Below are positions 7,693 through 15,047 of a DNA stretch of 26,914 bases, one piece after another; the stretch's first letter is position 1, and each line of letters starts with the position of its first letter. The translations under genes were made by a program, and so were the position numbers. Location of the stretch: NCBI GenBank assembly GCA_021802745.1, contig JAJZRK010000011.1, positions 1-26,914 of the forward strand. Reading direction: 5' to 3'. A model generated the notes under the pieces. It was not told where the DNA came from. It did not search any database and saw only the letters and a list, made by a program, of their open reading frames with translations. The stretch comes from a bacterium. Its GTDB lineage: Bacteria > Gemmatimonadota > Gemmatimonadetes > Gemmatimonadales > Gemmatimonadaceae.

Positions 7693-8244
7693 ATGCCCGT
7701 GCGAGAGAACTCCGATATCGATCCCGTCATTCCGCTGCGCGCACGCAACGGCGACACGGAAGCGTTCGCGGAGCTCGTGGAGTTCTTCCACGTGCGCTGT
7801 CTCCGCTACGCGCGGTACATGCTGGGTGACGAGGAGGATGCGGAAGAGGCGGTGCAGGACACGTTCGTGCGCGTCTACGATCATCTTGGGCAATTTCGCC
7901 CGGACGCGCGGTTCGAGCCCTGGCTGTTCCGGATCCTCGCCAATCGGTGCCGGACGACGCGCGAGCGCCGCCGTCGGAGGGAGTCGCTCGTGGTGACGGG
8001 CGAGCTGCCCGCCGTCGCGGCGGCGGTGGAGGCGCCCGAGGTGCCGCGGGACGTGATGGAAGAGGTGGAAGCGGCGCTGGAGTGTCTTCCCAGTGAGCAG
8101 CGGGAAGCGTTCCTGCTGCGGCATGTGGAAGACCTGTCGTACGAAGACATGGCGGTCATTACGGGAGTGCGGCTGTCCGCGCTCCGGATGCGGGTGAAGC
8201 GCGCGTGCGACGCGTTGCGCACCCTGCTGCAAGAGGAGAGGTGA
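7693..8244 (+). CDS. ECF-type RNA polymerase sigma factor
   Basis: A 183-aa sigma-70 family protein with only regions 2 and 4. Region 2 spans about residues 22-90 (DTEAFAELVEFF, then DAEEAVQDTFVRVYDHLGQFR, then WLFRILANRCR); region 4 spans about 125-178 (LPSEQREAFLLRHVEDLSYEDMA followed by the recognition helix VRLSALRMRVKRA). It would direct RNA polymerase to a small regulon, very likely including its own cluster. The start at 7693 gives the usual ECF length; an in-frame ATG at 7609 with GGAG just upstream is an alternative that adds 28 residues. One base separates its stop from the next gene, whose product is a single-pass membrane protein, the usual layout for a sigma/anti-sigma pair. Confidence 0.95.
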   Translation: MPVRENSDIDPVIPLRARNGDTEAFAELVEFFHVRCLRYARYMLGDEEDAEEAVQDTFVRVYDHLGQFRPDARFEPWLFRILANRCRTTRERRRRRESLVVTGELPAVAAAVEAPEVPRDVMEEVEAALECLPSEQREAFLLRHVEDLSYEDMAVITGVRLSALRMRVKRACDALRTLLQEER

Positions 8245-8245
8245 C

Positions 8246-8833
8246 ATGTGGGACGCACATGACGAACTGATTGAACGGGCCGCCGCGTCGTTGCGGCGCC
8301 GGCAGGCGCCGAGTCCGCGGGTGGTCTCGCGGATTCTCGGGACGGTCGAGGGGCGGCCGCGTCGTTGGTGGCGCGCGCTGACCTGGCCGTCGGCGCCGTT
8401 CTCGCTGGCAGCCACCGCGACGCTGGCGGCGGCTGGGCTGCTGCTTGGTTTCCTGTCGTCCGAAGCCACTGACGCCGCCGCCAACCGGCGGACGATGGTT
8501 GCTGCCCCGGGGGCGCAGGTGCTCCCGGTCGTCCCCGCCGCGCTGCATGCCGGCGAGGCCTTGCCGGTGCCGGTGCAGTTCACGCTGCGCGGTGTGCGCG
8601 CGTCGCAGGTGGCGCTGGTGGGCGATTTCAATGGCTGGTCGCAGGCCACGACGCTGCTCGAGCCCGGCACGGAGCCGGGCACCTGGAGCGTGACGGTTCC
8701 GCTGTCGTCGGGCCGGCACGTCTACGCGTTCGTGGTGGATGGCCGCACCTGGATGACCGATCCGCGGGCCCAGACGGCTCGAGATCTGGACTTCGGGCGT
8801 GCAAACTCCGTACTTATCGTGCAGGCACCGTGA
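8246..8833 (+). CDS. Single-pass membrane protein with CBM48/glycogen-binding domain; putative anti-sigma factor
   Basis: A 195-aa protein. Residues 1-50 are a charged, presumably cytoplasmic segment; 51-70 form one membrane helix; about 107-192 are an isoamylase-N/AMPK-beta-type glycogen-binding module with VALVGDFNGWS (W131), GTWSVTVPL (W147), GRHVYAFVVDGRTW (W169) and TDP, the pattern that binds alpha-glucans in the family. No zinc-type HxxxCxxC anti-sigma motif is present, so the anti-sigma role is inferred from position and topology. A strong GAGGAGAGG precedes the ATG at 8246. The stop overlaps the next start (TGATG). If the inference holds, the periplasmic module would sense a glucan or similar polymer and release the sigma factor. 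Confidence 0.8.
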   Translation: MWDAHDELIERAAASLRRRQAPSPRVVSRILGTVEGRPRRWWRALTWPSAPFSLAATATLAAAGLLLGFLSSEATDAAANRRTMVAAPGAQVLPVVPAALHAGEALPVPVQFTLRGVRASQVALVGDFNGWSQATTLLEPGTEPGTWSVTVPLSSGRHVYAFVVDGRTWMTDPRAQTARDLDFGRANSVLIVQAP

Positions 8834-9477
8834 TGACACTTCGCCGACTGTTCCTCATTTCGCTTGCGTCGCTCGCCGCCACCACGGCGGCGTCGGCGCA
8901 GGCGGCGCGTCTCGATGCGTCCGCCGACCTCGGTCTGCGGCGCGCCGTCGAGCGTGAGCTCGTGGCCGCGCGCGCCATTGGGCTTCCCGAAGGCCTGCTC
9001 GTCGCCAAGGCCAACGAGGGCATCGCCAAGCGCGCCACGCCGAAGCGCATCACGGACGCCGTCGCCGCCCTTGGAAAGCGGCTGCAGATTGCGCGCGACC
9101 AGCTCGCGCCCAATCCGAGCGAGGATGAGATTGCTGCCGGCGCCGACGCGTTGTACGTCGGCGTTCCCGCGCCCATGCTGAAGAAGATGCGCGCGGCCTG
9201 GCCCAACCGGTCGCTGGCCCTCCCTCTTGGCGTGCTCACCGAGCTCGTCGCAAAGGGACTGCCCGCCGACCGGGCCGCGCAGGTCGTCACGGACCTGATG
9301 AAGCGTGGGGCCACGAACGTGCAGCTGTACGCGCTCGCGCAGTCGGTCCAAGGCGACGTCGCCGCCGGCTGGGCGCCGGAAGCTGCACTGGATCTTCGCG
9401 CCCGCGGGGTGATGTCGCTCCTGCCACCTGCCCCCGCCGCGTCCGCGTTCGCCAATCCGCTCTCGCGGAGGCCGTGA
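8833..9477 (+). CDS. Small exported protein of unknown function
   Basis: A 214-aa protein with a clear signal peptide (MTLRRLFLISLASLAATTAASA, cleavage near residue 22-24). The mature part is alanine/leucine-rich and probably all-helical, with two loosely similar segments: one around GLPEGLLVAKANEGIAKRAT and one around ELVAKGLPADRAAQVVTDL. No family was recognised. The ATG at 8833 shares a base with the previous stop; a GTG at 8830 would also work. Its place between the CBM48 membrane protein and a barrel-like protein suggests it acts in the periplasm in the same pathway. Confidence 0.8.
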   Translation: MTLRRLFLISLASLAATTAASAQAARLDASADLGLRRAVERELVAARAIGLPEGLLVAKANEGIAKRATPKRITDAVAALGKRLQIARDQLAPNPSEDEIAAGADALYVGVPAPMLKKMRAAWPNRSLALPLGVLTELVAKGLPADRAAQVVTDLMKRGATNVQLYALAQSVQGDVAAGWAPEAALDLRARGVMSLLPPAPAASAFANPLSRRP

Positions 9478-9487
9478 CGTCCATGCG

Positions 9488-10633
9488 ATGAGGGGTCTTG
9501 CCGCCGCTTGCTTGCTCATCGCCGCCTTTCAGGGTGCGGCGGCGCAGGCCCCTGATGAGATTCGCGTGGAGGCGGGCGCCGCCGAGGTGCGCCAGGCCGG
9601 CAACCGGTCGCGCACGGCGGCGTTGCTGGGCGTCACCTGGCGTCGCACGCAAGAACGCTTCGTGACCACCGCCAGCGGCTCGGTGACGGCCGCCCTCGAT
9701 TCCATTGACACGGCGCAGGGACTGCTCGCCCTGCGCTATCAGTTTGCGAAGTTCCCGCACTGGCGCGTGGAGTCCGGCGTGGCGGGCGCGATCTTCGGCC
9801 TGAGTTCGCTCTCCGGCGGCGGCAATGGCGCGCTCTTCTCCCGCGTCCAACGCGCGCAGGGCCGGCACGGGGCGTGGGCCGGCGCCTCCGGCGGGCTGAC
9901 CAACCGGATGGGGAGCAACATGCAGTCGTCCGCCTTCGACGTGGGGGCGTGGGGGGAGTACCGACGCACCTCGGCAACGATCGCCGGCGTCATGACCCGG
10001 TCGTACGACACCGACCTGCTGGCGGCCAGCAGCCTGCCCTCGCGGCGTCCGGTCGGACCGTACGTCGTGCGCGACGCGACCGTGACGCTCCAGCAGACCT
10101 TCTCGGCCTTCGACCTGGCGGCCGTCGGCACGATACGCGCGGGCGAAGGCGTGGCCACCCGGGTGAACGACCGGGCGTTCATGCTGGCGGCGGCGCTCTA
10201 TCTCACGCCCGTCGTTGCGCTGACCGTGTCGGGCGGCCGCCAGCTCGCCGATCCACTGCGCGCGCTGCCCGACGCGAAGTTTCTCTCGGCCTCCGTGCGC
10301 GTGCTCTTCCTGCGCCGCGATCCCGCCGTGCTGAAGATTGACCGGTATGGCGCCATCGCCCTCATGCGGGCCGACCCGGAGGGCGGCGCCACCCTCACCC
10401 TGCGCGTGCTGGCGAATTCCTCCGCGCGGGTGGAAGCGTACGGCACCTTCAGCGGCTGGCAGCCGGTGCCCATGCACTGGGTGCTCGACGCGTGGGAGCT
10501 GCAGGTGCACCTGCCGCCGGGGCCGCAGCGCGTGGCCGTGCGCGTCAACGGCAGCGAGTGGCGCGCCCCGGCCAACCTGACGAAGGTCACGGACGAGTTT
10601 GGGGGGGAGGCGGGGATGGTGGTGGTGCCGTAG
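9488..10633 (+). CDS. Exported barrel-like protein with C-terminal CBM48-like domain
   Basis: A 381-aa protein with a signal peptide (residues 1-20, ending AAAQ). Residues 25-280 consist of alternating amphipathic strands rich in Gly, Ser and aromatic residues, as in outer-membrane beta-barrels. Residues 300-381 form a glycogen-binding-like module: ARVEAYGTFSGWQPVPM, then WELQVHLPPGPQRVAVRVNGSEW, then DEFGGEAGMVVV. It is the second carbohydrate-binding module of the cluster. It starts 10 bp after the preceding stop. The likely location is the outer membrane, with the module exposed on one side; no substrate can be named. The stop codon lies within the left boundary of a tandem-repeat element. 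Confidence 0.8.
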   Translation: MRGLAAACLLIAAFQGAAAQAPDEIRVEAGAAEVRQAGNRSRTAALLGVTWRRTQERFVTTASGSVTAALDSIDTAQGLLALRYQFAKFPHWRVESGVAGAIFGLSSLSGGGNGALFSRVQRAQGRHGAWAGASGGLTNRMGSNMQSSAFDVGAWGEYRRTSATIAGVMTRSYDTDLLAASSLPSRRPVGPYVVRDATVTLQQTFSAFDLAAVGTIRAGEGVATRVNDRAFMLAAALYLTPVVALTVSGGRQLADPLRALPDAKFLSASVRVLFLRRDPAVLKIDRYGAIALMRADPEGGATLTLRVLANSSARVEAYGTFSGWQPVPMHWVLDAWELQVHLPPGPQRVAVRVNGSEWRAPANLTKVTDEFGGEAGMVVVP

Positions 10634-10820
10634 GGGCAAACGGTAGACGGTAGACGGTAGACGGTAGACGGTGGACGGTGAACGGTGGACGGTAGACGGT
10701 GGACGGCACACCGAGGATGCGGCTTGGCTGGCGCATCGCGTCCCGACTCGCATATTTGCCCCGACGTGAGCTGTCGTCGCGCGTCTACCGTCTACCGTCT
10801 ACCGTCAACCATCTGCCCCC
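10626..10820. repeat. Inverted tandem-repeat element with 7-bp ACGGTAG units (locus B)
   Basis: The left arm is 9.5 heptamers (10640-10706), mostly ACGGTAG or ACGGTGG. The right arm is the reverse complement: three CTACCGT units (10785-10805) plus two degenerate ones reaching 10819. The outermost GGGGCA occurs at both ends as an inverted pair (10633-10638 and 10814-10819). The core (10707-10784) has a small GATGCG/CGCATC hairpin and a CATATTTG patch. The element fills the whole gap from the stop of the upstream gene to the ATG of the next. TGCCGTAGGGGCA at 10626-10638 is repeated exactly at 23393-23405. Confidence 0.85.
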
Positions 10821-12110
10821 ATGGAACGCCGCCGCTTCCTAGCCGGCCTCGCCGCCGCCGGTGTCACGCTTCCCGCGTTCCGCGCGAACGCCATGGAGCA
10901 GCTCTTCAAGGCCAACGTCATCGCCGGCAGCCGCGCGCCGAACGCGCTGGCCGACGACGAGTTGTACTGGGCGCAGATCCAGCGCGCCTTCGACGCCGAC
11001 CGGACGATGATCAACCTGAACAACGGGGGGATCTCGCCGACGCCGAGTCACGTGCTCGAGCAGATGATCCGCGACCTGCGGTTCACCAACGAGCTCCCCG
11101 TCGAGCACATGTGGCGCGTGCTCGAGCCGCGCATGGAGAGCACGCGCCGCGACCTCGCCCGCAACTTCGGCTGCGACCCGGAGGAGATGGCCGTCGTGCG
11201 CAATGCGTCCGAGGCGCTGGAGACCATGATCTTCGGCATTGACCTCAAGCGCGGCGACGAGGTGGTGGTCACGAACCAGAACTACCCGCGCATGATCACC
11301 TCGTGGCAGCAGCGCGAGCGCCGCGAGGGAATCGTCCTGAAGCAGATCTCCTTCAAGGTGCCGCCGCCGAGCGACGAGTACATCGTCGAGCAGTTCCGCA
11401 AGGCGATCACGCCGCGCACGAAGGTCATCGAGGTCACGCACATCACCAACCTCACCGGCCAGATCCTTCCGGTGCGCGAGATCGTGCAGATGGCCCGCCC
11501 GCTCGGCATCGAGGTCTTCGTGGACGGGGCGCACGCCTTCAACCACTTCCCGTTCACACGCGACGAGCTCGACGTGGACTACTACGGCACGTCGCTCCAC
11601 AAGTGGACGCACGCCCCCATCGGCACGGGATTCCTGTATGTGCGCAAGGCGAAGATCCCGCAGCTCTGGTCGCTGATGGGCTCCACCACCGGCAACCAGG
11701 CGAACATCCGCAAGTATGAGGAGATCGGCACCCATCCGCAGGCGAACTTCAACGCCGTCTCGGCGGCGCTGGCGTTCAGCCGCGGCATCGGCGCCGACCG
11801 CAAGATTGCCCGACTGCGCTATCTCCGCGACCGCTGGGCGAAGCGGCTGCTCGCGTCGAGCGATCGCGTGACGGTGCTCACGCCGCTCGACAATGACCGC
11901 GCCGGCGCCATCTGCCTGTTCAGCGTGGACGGCATTGACCCGGGCAAGCTCGGCGGCTGGCTGCTCAGCAATTATCGCATCGTCACCACGCCCATCGGCC
12001 ATCCAGAGTTCAGCGGCATCCGCATCACGCCGAGCGTGTATACGAGCATTGACGAGGTGGACGTCTTTGGCGACGCGGTGCTCAAGGCGATCGCGAAGGG
12101 CATCGCATAG
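10821..12110 (+). CDS. Exported aminotransferase class V (isopenicillin-N-epimerase/cysteine desulfurase fold)
   Basis: A 429-aa PLP enzyme of fold type I. The N-terminus MERRRFLAGLAAAGVTLPAF is a Tat-type signal (RRxFL), consistent with export of a folded, cofactor-loaded protein. Active-site features: D235 and H238 in VFVDGAHAFNHF (PLP pyridine contacts) and K261 in YYGTSLHKWTHAP, the expected Schiff-base lysine. It resembles CefD/isopenicillin-N-epimerase-like proteins often annotated in environmental bacteria, but the substrate cannot be deduced; racemase, desulfurase or aminotransferase activity are all possible. The ATG at 10821 directly abuts the repeat element, leaving no ordinary ribosome binding site, so any leader would run through the repeat. 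Confidence 0.88.
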   Translation: MERRRFLAGLAAAGVTLPAFRANAMEQLFKANVIAGSRAPNALADDELYWAQIQRAFDADRTMINLNNGGISPTPSHVLEQMIRDLRFTNELPVEHMWRVLEPRMESTRRDLARNFGCDPEEMAVVRNASEALETMIFGIDLKRGDEVVVTNQNYPRMITSWQQRERREGIVLKQISFKVPPPSDEYIVEQFRKAITPRTKVIEVTHITNLTGQILPVREIVQMARPLGIEVFVDGAHAFNHFPFTRDELDVDYYGTSLHKWTHAPIGTGFLYVRKAKIPQLWSLMGSTTGNQANIRKYEEIGTHPQANFNAVSAALAFSRGIGADRKIARLRYLRDRWAKRLLASSDRVTVLTPLDNDRAGAICLFSVDGIDPGKLGGWLLSNYRIVTTPIGHPEFSGIRITPSVYTSIDEVDVFGDAVLKAIAKGIA

Positions 12111-12175
12111 GCGCGTGGCACGCACTTCACCGCCGTGAGCCGGCGCCCTCGACCTGCCCCCGGAGGGGCTGCCGC

Positions 12176-13678
12176 ATGACGCCCCCGGTCCCCGGAGTGC
12201 GCGCGAGTCGCCTGCTGCTTGTTGACGACAGCGACTTCGACCGCAAGCTGATTGCCACCGTGCTCGCGCATGAGGGCTACGACATCGCGAACGCCGGATC
12301 CGGCGTGGAATGTCTTGCCGTGGTGGCGAGCTTCGACCCGGACCTCATCGTGCTCGACGTGATGATGCCGGACATGGACGGCTATGCGGTATGCCGCCGC
12401 CTGCGGGCGAACCCGCTGCGCGCGAAGATTCCCGTCCTGATGGTCACGGGACTCGCCGACGCCGAGTCCATGGTGCAGGGGCTCGAGGCCGGCGCCGACG
12501 ACTTCCTCACCAAGCCGTTCAACAAGTGGGAGCTGCGGGCCCGCGTCGCGTCGCTCATCCGGCTCGGCGTGCAGCAGCGCGCGCTCGCCGACCATGAACG
12601 GTTTTACTGGGCGGTGGAGCACGCCGATGATGGCTTCGTGCTCGTGGACCGCGCCGATCGCATTCTCCACTGCAATGCGACGGGGCGCCGCTTCCTCGGC
12701 TTCGGGGCGCACGATCCGGTGGAGGGGCTGTTCGTCGAGCGCCTCGCCCGCGACTGCGTCGCCTATCCCGCCGATGCGTGGGAACGTTGGGGCGATTCCG
12801 ACGGACGGAACAAGCCGTTTCACCTGGTGCGCAGCGTGCCCGGCGGGCGTCTCAAGGAATGGGTGCTGGTTACCCCACACCAGAATCCCGACGACCCCGA
12901 TGGCATGGTCGTGGTGAGCCTGCGGGACGTCAGCCAGCAGGTGGAGCGCCAGATGCGGCAGTTCGAGTTTCATGAGCTCGTGTCGCACAAGCTCCGCACC
13001 CCGCTGGCCGGCATCGTCGGCGCCGTGGACCGCCTCGCGGTCGTGCGCGACGAACTCCCCGGGGAGCGCGAGCGGCAGATGCTCGACATCGTGGTGCGCT
13101 CCACAGGCCGCCTGCGCGAGGCGGTGCAGGACGTGCTCGACTTCGTGGGCGAGGGCGTGCAGCAGGAGACGCCGACGCCGGTGGCACAACTCGCGTCGCT
13201 GGTGCGCGCGGTGGCGGCGGAGGAGCACGTCGCGACGCTCGACCTCGACGCGCCCGAGGAGACGGCCGGCCTTGTTGTCTCGCTCGGCGAGGTGTCGGTG
13301 CGCGCCATCCTGCGCGAGCTGATGCAGAACTCGGTGCGATTCCACCCGGCGCGCAGCCCCAGCGTGACCGTGCACATCGTGCGTGTCGGCGACGGCATCC
13401 TGCGCATCGAAGTCGAGGACGATGGCATCGGCCTGACGCCTCGCCAGATCAAGCGCGCGTTCGAACCGTACGTGCAGGGCGATCCGGAACTGACGGGCGA
13501 GGTGCCCGGCATGGGGCTGGGTCTCTCGACGGTGGCGACGCGTGTGTGGGGCGTCGGTGGGCGCTGCGCGATCGAGAATTGCGGCGACCACACCGGCGTG
13601 CGCGTGCGGCTCGAGCTGCCGCTCGCGACGGCCTTGCGGGGCCAACGGCGCCACGCGGTCCACCGCACGGCGTCATGA
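12176..13678 (+). CDS. Hybrid sensor histidine kinase, order REC-PAS-HisKA-HATPase
   Basis: A 500-aa cytoplasmic kinase with no membrane segment. An N-terminal receiver (11-130) has D17/D18, phosphoacceptor D61 in LIVLDVMMPDMDG, T91 and K113. A PAS domain (about 140-258) follows. HisKA has the phosphoacceptor H271 in FHELVSHKLRTPL. The ATPase domain has the N box (N385), DDGIG (415-419) and GMGLG (445-449). All catalytic residues are present. A receiver placed first suggests the kinase is a relay target controlled by another histidine kinase, with PAS adding a cytoplasmic signal. The start is well supported by GGAGGGG (12162-12168), 7 nt before the ATG. No separate response regulator gene is adjacent. 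Confidence 0.95.
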   Translation: MTPPVPGVRASRLLLVDDSDFDRKLIATVLAHEGYDIANAGSGVECLAVVASFDPDLIVLDVMMPDMDGYAVCRRLRANPLRAKIPVLMVTGLADAESMVQGLEAGADDFLTKPFNKWELRARVASLIRLGVQQRALADHERFYWAVEHADDGFVLVDRADRILHCNATGRRFLGFGAHDPVEGLFVERLARDCVAYPADAWERWGDSDGRNKPFHLVRSVPGGRLKEWVLVTPHQNPDDPDGMVVVSLRDVSQQVERQMRQFEFHELVSHKLRTPLAGIVGAVDRLAVVRDELPGERERQMLDIVVRSTGRLREAVQDVLDFVGEGVQQETPTPVAQLASLVRAVAAEEHVATLDLDAPEETAGLVVSLGEVSVRAILRELMQNSVRFHPARSPSVTVHIVRVGDGILRIEVEDDGIGLTPRQIKRAFEPYVQGDPELTGEVPGMGLGLSTVATRVWGVGGRCAIENCGDHTGVRVRLELPLATALRGQRRHAVHRTAS

Positions 13679-13739
13679 CAGGCGGCGGCGCCCGGCGTGC
13701 AGTAGTTTTGCCCGACGGATTCTCTCTCACCCGCCAGCC

Positions 13740-14405
13740 ATGGCCGCCAAGAAGACCTCAACGAAGCGCGCCGCGCCGCCTGTCGGTGCGAAGCGCGTGC
13801 CCGCAAAAGCAAAGCGTGCGCCCGCAAAGGCAACCCGTACGCCCGCACAAGCAACCCGTGCTCCCGCAAGAGCAGAACGTGCACCCGCCGGACCAAACGA
13901 TGGGCCGTGGGCCGCCGTCTTCGCACCGCGCGCGAAAGGTGAACGTCGCTATTGGCTCGTGAAGTCGGAGCCCGAGGCGTTCGCGTGGGACGACCTTATG
14001 GCGTTGCCGGACCGCACCACCCACTGGGACGGCGTGCGCAATCATGCCGCGCGCAACTTCCTGCGCGACGGAATGCGGCACGGCGACCTGGTCTTCTTCT
14101 ACCACTCGAGCGCGGATCCCTCGGCGATCGTCGGCATCTGCGAGGTGGTGCACGAGGCGTATCCGGATCACACGGCCTTCGACCCGGCGCACGCCGGCTT
14201 CGACGCAGATTCGTCGCCGGCCAAGCCCACGTGGTACATGGTTGACCTGCGCGCCGTCGAGTCGCTGGCGTCGCCGGTGACGCTGGCGATGATCAAGCGA
14301 GCCAAGGCGCTGGCCCAGATGGCACTGTTGCGGGTCGGACGGTTGTCGGTGACGCCGGTGACGGCGGCCGAGTGGAAGGCGGTGCTCGGCCTCGCCCGCG
14401 GCTGA
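13740..14405 (+). CDS. EVE domain protein with basic heptapeptide-repeat tail
   Basis: A 221-aa protein. Residues 71-218 form a complete EVE domain: YWLVKSEPEAFAWDDL, HWDGVRNHAARNFLR, GDLVFFYHS, AIVGICEVVHEAYPD, LLRVGRLSVTPVT. EVE folds are related to PUA and YTH domains and bind modified nucleotides or bases in nucleic acid. Residues 18-51 are five copies of a 7-residue unit, (K/T/E)R(A/V/T)PA(K/Q/R)A, encoded by 21-bp repeats at 13791-13892, giving a lysine/arginine/proline-rich tail like those of bacterial histone-H1-like proteins. The tail may bind DNA or RNA non-specifically. A TAGTTTTG motif lies 30 bp before the ATG. The ATG at 13740 starts MAAKKTSTKR. Confidence 0.92.
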   Translation: MAAKKTSTKRAAPPVGAKRVPAKAKRAPAKATRTPAQATRAPARAERAPAGPNDGPWAAVFAPRAKGERRYWLVKSEPEAFAWDDLMALPDRTTHWDGVRNHAARNFLRDGMRHGDLVFFYHSSADPSAIVGICEVVHEAYPDHTAFDPAHAGFDADSSPAKPTWYMVDLRAVESLASPVTLAMIKRAKALAQMALLRVGRLSVTPVTAAEWKAVLGLARG

Positions 14406-14410
14406 GTCCG

Positions 14411-14953
14411 ATGGACGCACGGCGCGCCTCGCTCCTGACGACGCTGCCGCTGGCGGCAGCGTGTGCGCTGGGAACGTGTGCGCTGGCGACATTGGCGGCG
14501 CGGCCGCTCGCGTCGCAGGGCCAGGCGGTGGCGACTGAACGCCCGTGGATGGATGCGCGGCGTCCCGTCGGTGAACGAGCGCAACTGCTGCTCGCGCGCA
14601 TGACGCTCGAGTAGAAGTTCTGGCAGTTGTACATGACGCCTGGCGATCCGGTGCACGACAGCGCCGTGTTTGCGCATGGCGCGTACGGAGTGCAGCTGCT
14701 CGACCTGCGGCAGGCGATCGTGCGCGTGGTGCGACTGGCCGAGCACATCGAGGACGATCAGCAGGTGGCGCGCTACCGTGTGGACGGCGACGCCGGCGAC
14801 GGCACGTGGCGCCCGCTCTCCACGGGGCAGACCATCGGCTACTGCAAGCTCGATCGAGTTGCCGAACGGGCGCGGCTCACGCGCGTGCGCGTGGTCATCG
14901 AGGAGTTTGCCGACCGCATCGCCGCGGTCGAAGTGCGCGTTTTCGCGGAATAG
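14411..14953 (+). pseudogene. Glycosidase relic: GH3 N-terminus fused to a GH29-type C-terminus, with an in-frame amber stop
   Basis: One frame of 181 codons is interrupted only by TAG at codon 68 (14612-14614). Codons 1-67 give a signal-like stretch and ERPWMDARRPVGERAQLLLARMTLE in two short blocks; after the stop comes KFWQLYMTPGD, exactly where GH3 beta-glucosidases have MTLEEK, so GAG to TAG is the simplest change. From about codon 96 the sequence changes to VRLAEHIEDDQQVARYRV, then TWRPLSTGQTIGYCKLDR, then RVRVVIEEF, resembling the C-terminal domain that follows the catalytic barrel in alpha-L-fucosidases (GH29). Both catalytic domains are missing. The best reading is a deletion that joined two glycosidase genes, followed by a nonsense mutation. 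The family calls are from memory of motifs. Confidence 0.65.
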
Positions 14954-15047
14954 GCGTAAGTTCAAGGCATCCCGGCCGCCCGCTGCGTTTCACCCATGAC
15001 CGCGCTCGCGCATGGGCGGCGGTGTTCACCAGAACCGGTTTTCGATC

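Noticed and set aside
9287..10753. 488-codon minus-strand open frame over the barrel-like gene and repeat array
   Set aside because: Its N-terminus is only translated tandem repeat, and the rest mirrors the plus-strand gene with a signal peptide.
10640..10820. CRISPR array at the tandem repeats
   Set aside because: Units are contiguous 7-mers with no spacers and are inverted on the other side; no cas genes are present. The same applies to 23405-23516.
11972..13663. 563-codon minus-strand open frame over the kinase gene
   Set aside because: The plus strand encodes an intact REC-PAS-kinase with all motifs; the antisense frame has low-complexity composition.
14627..14953. Separate small gene after the amber stop
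   Set aside because: It is in the same frame as 14411-14614 and continues the GH3 motif across the stop, so a single interrupted gene is the simpler reading.
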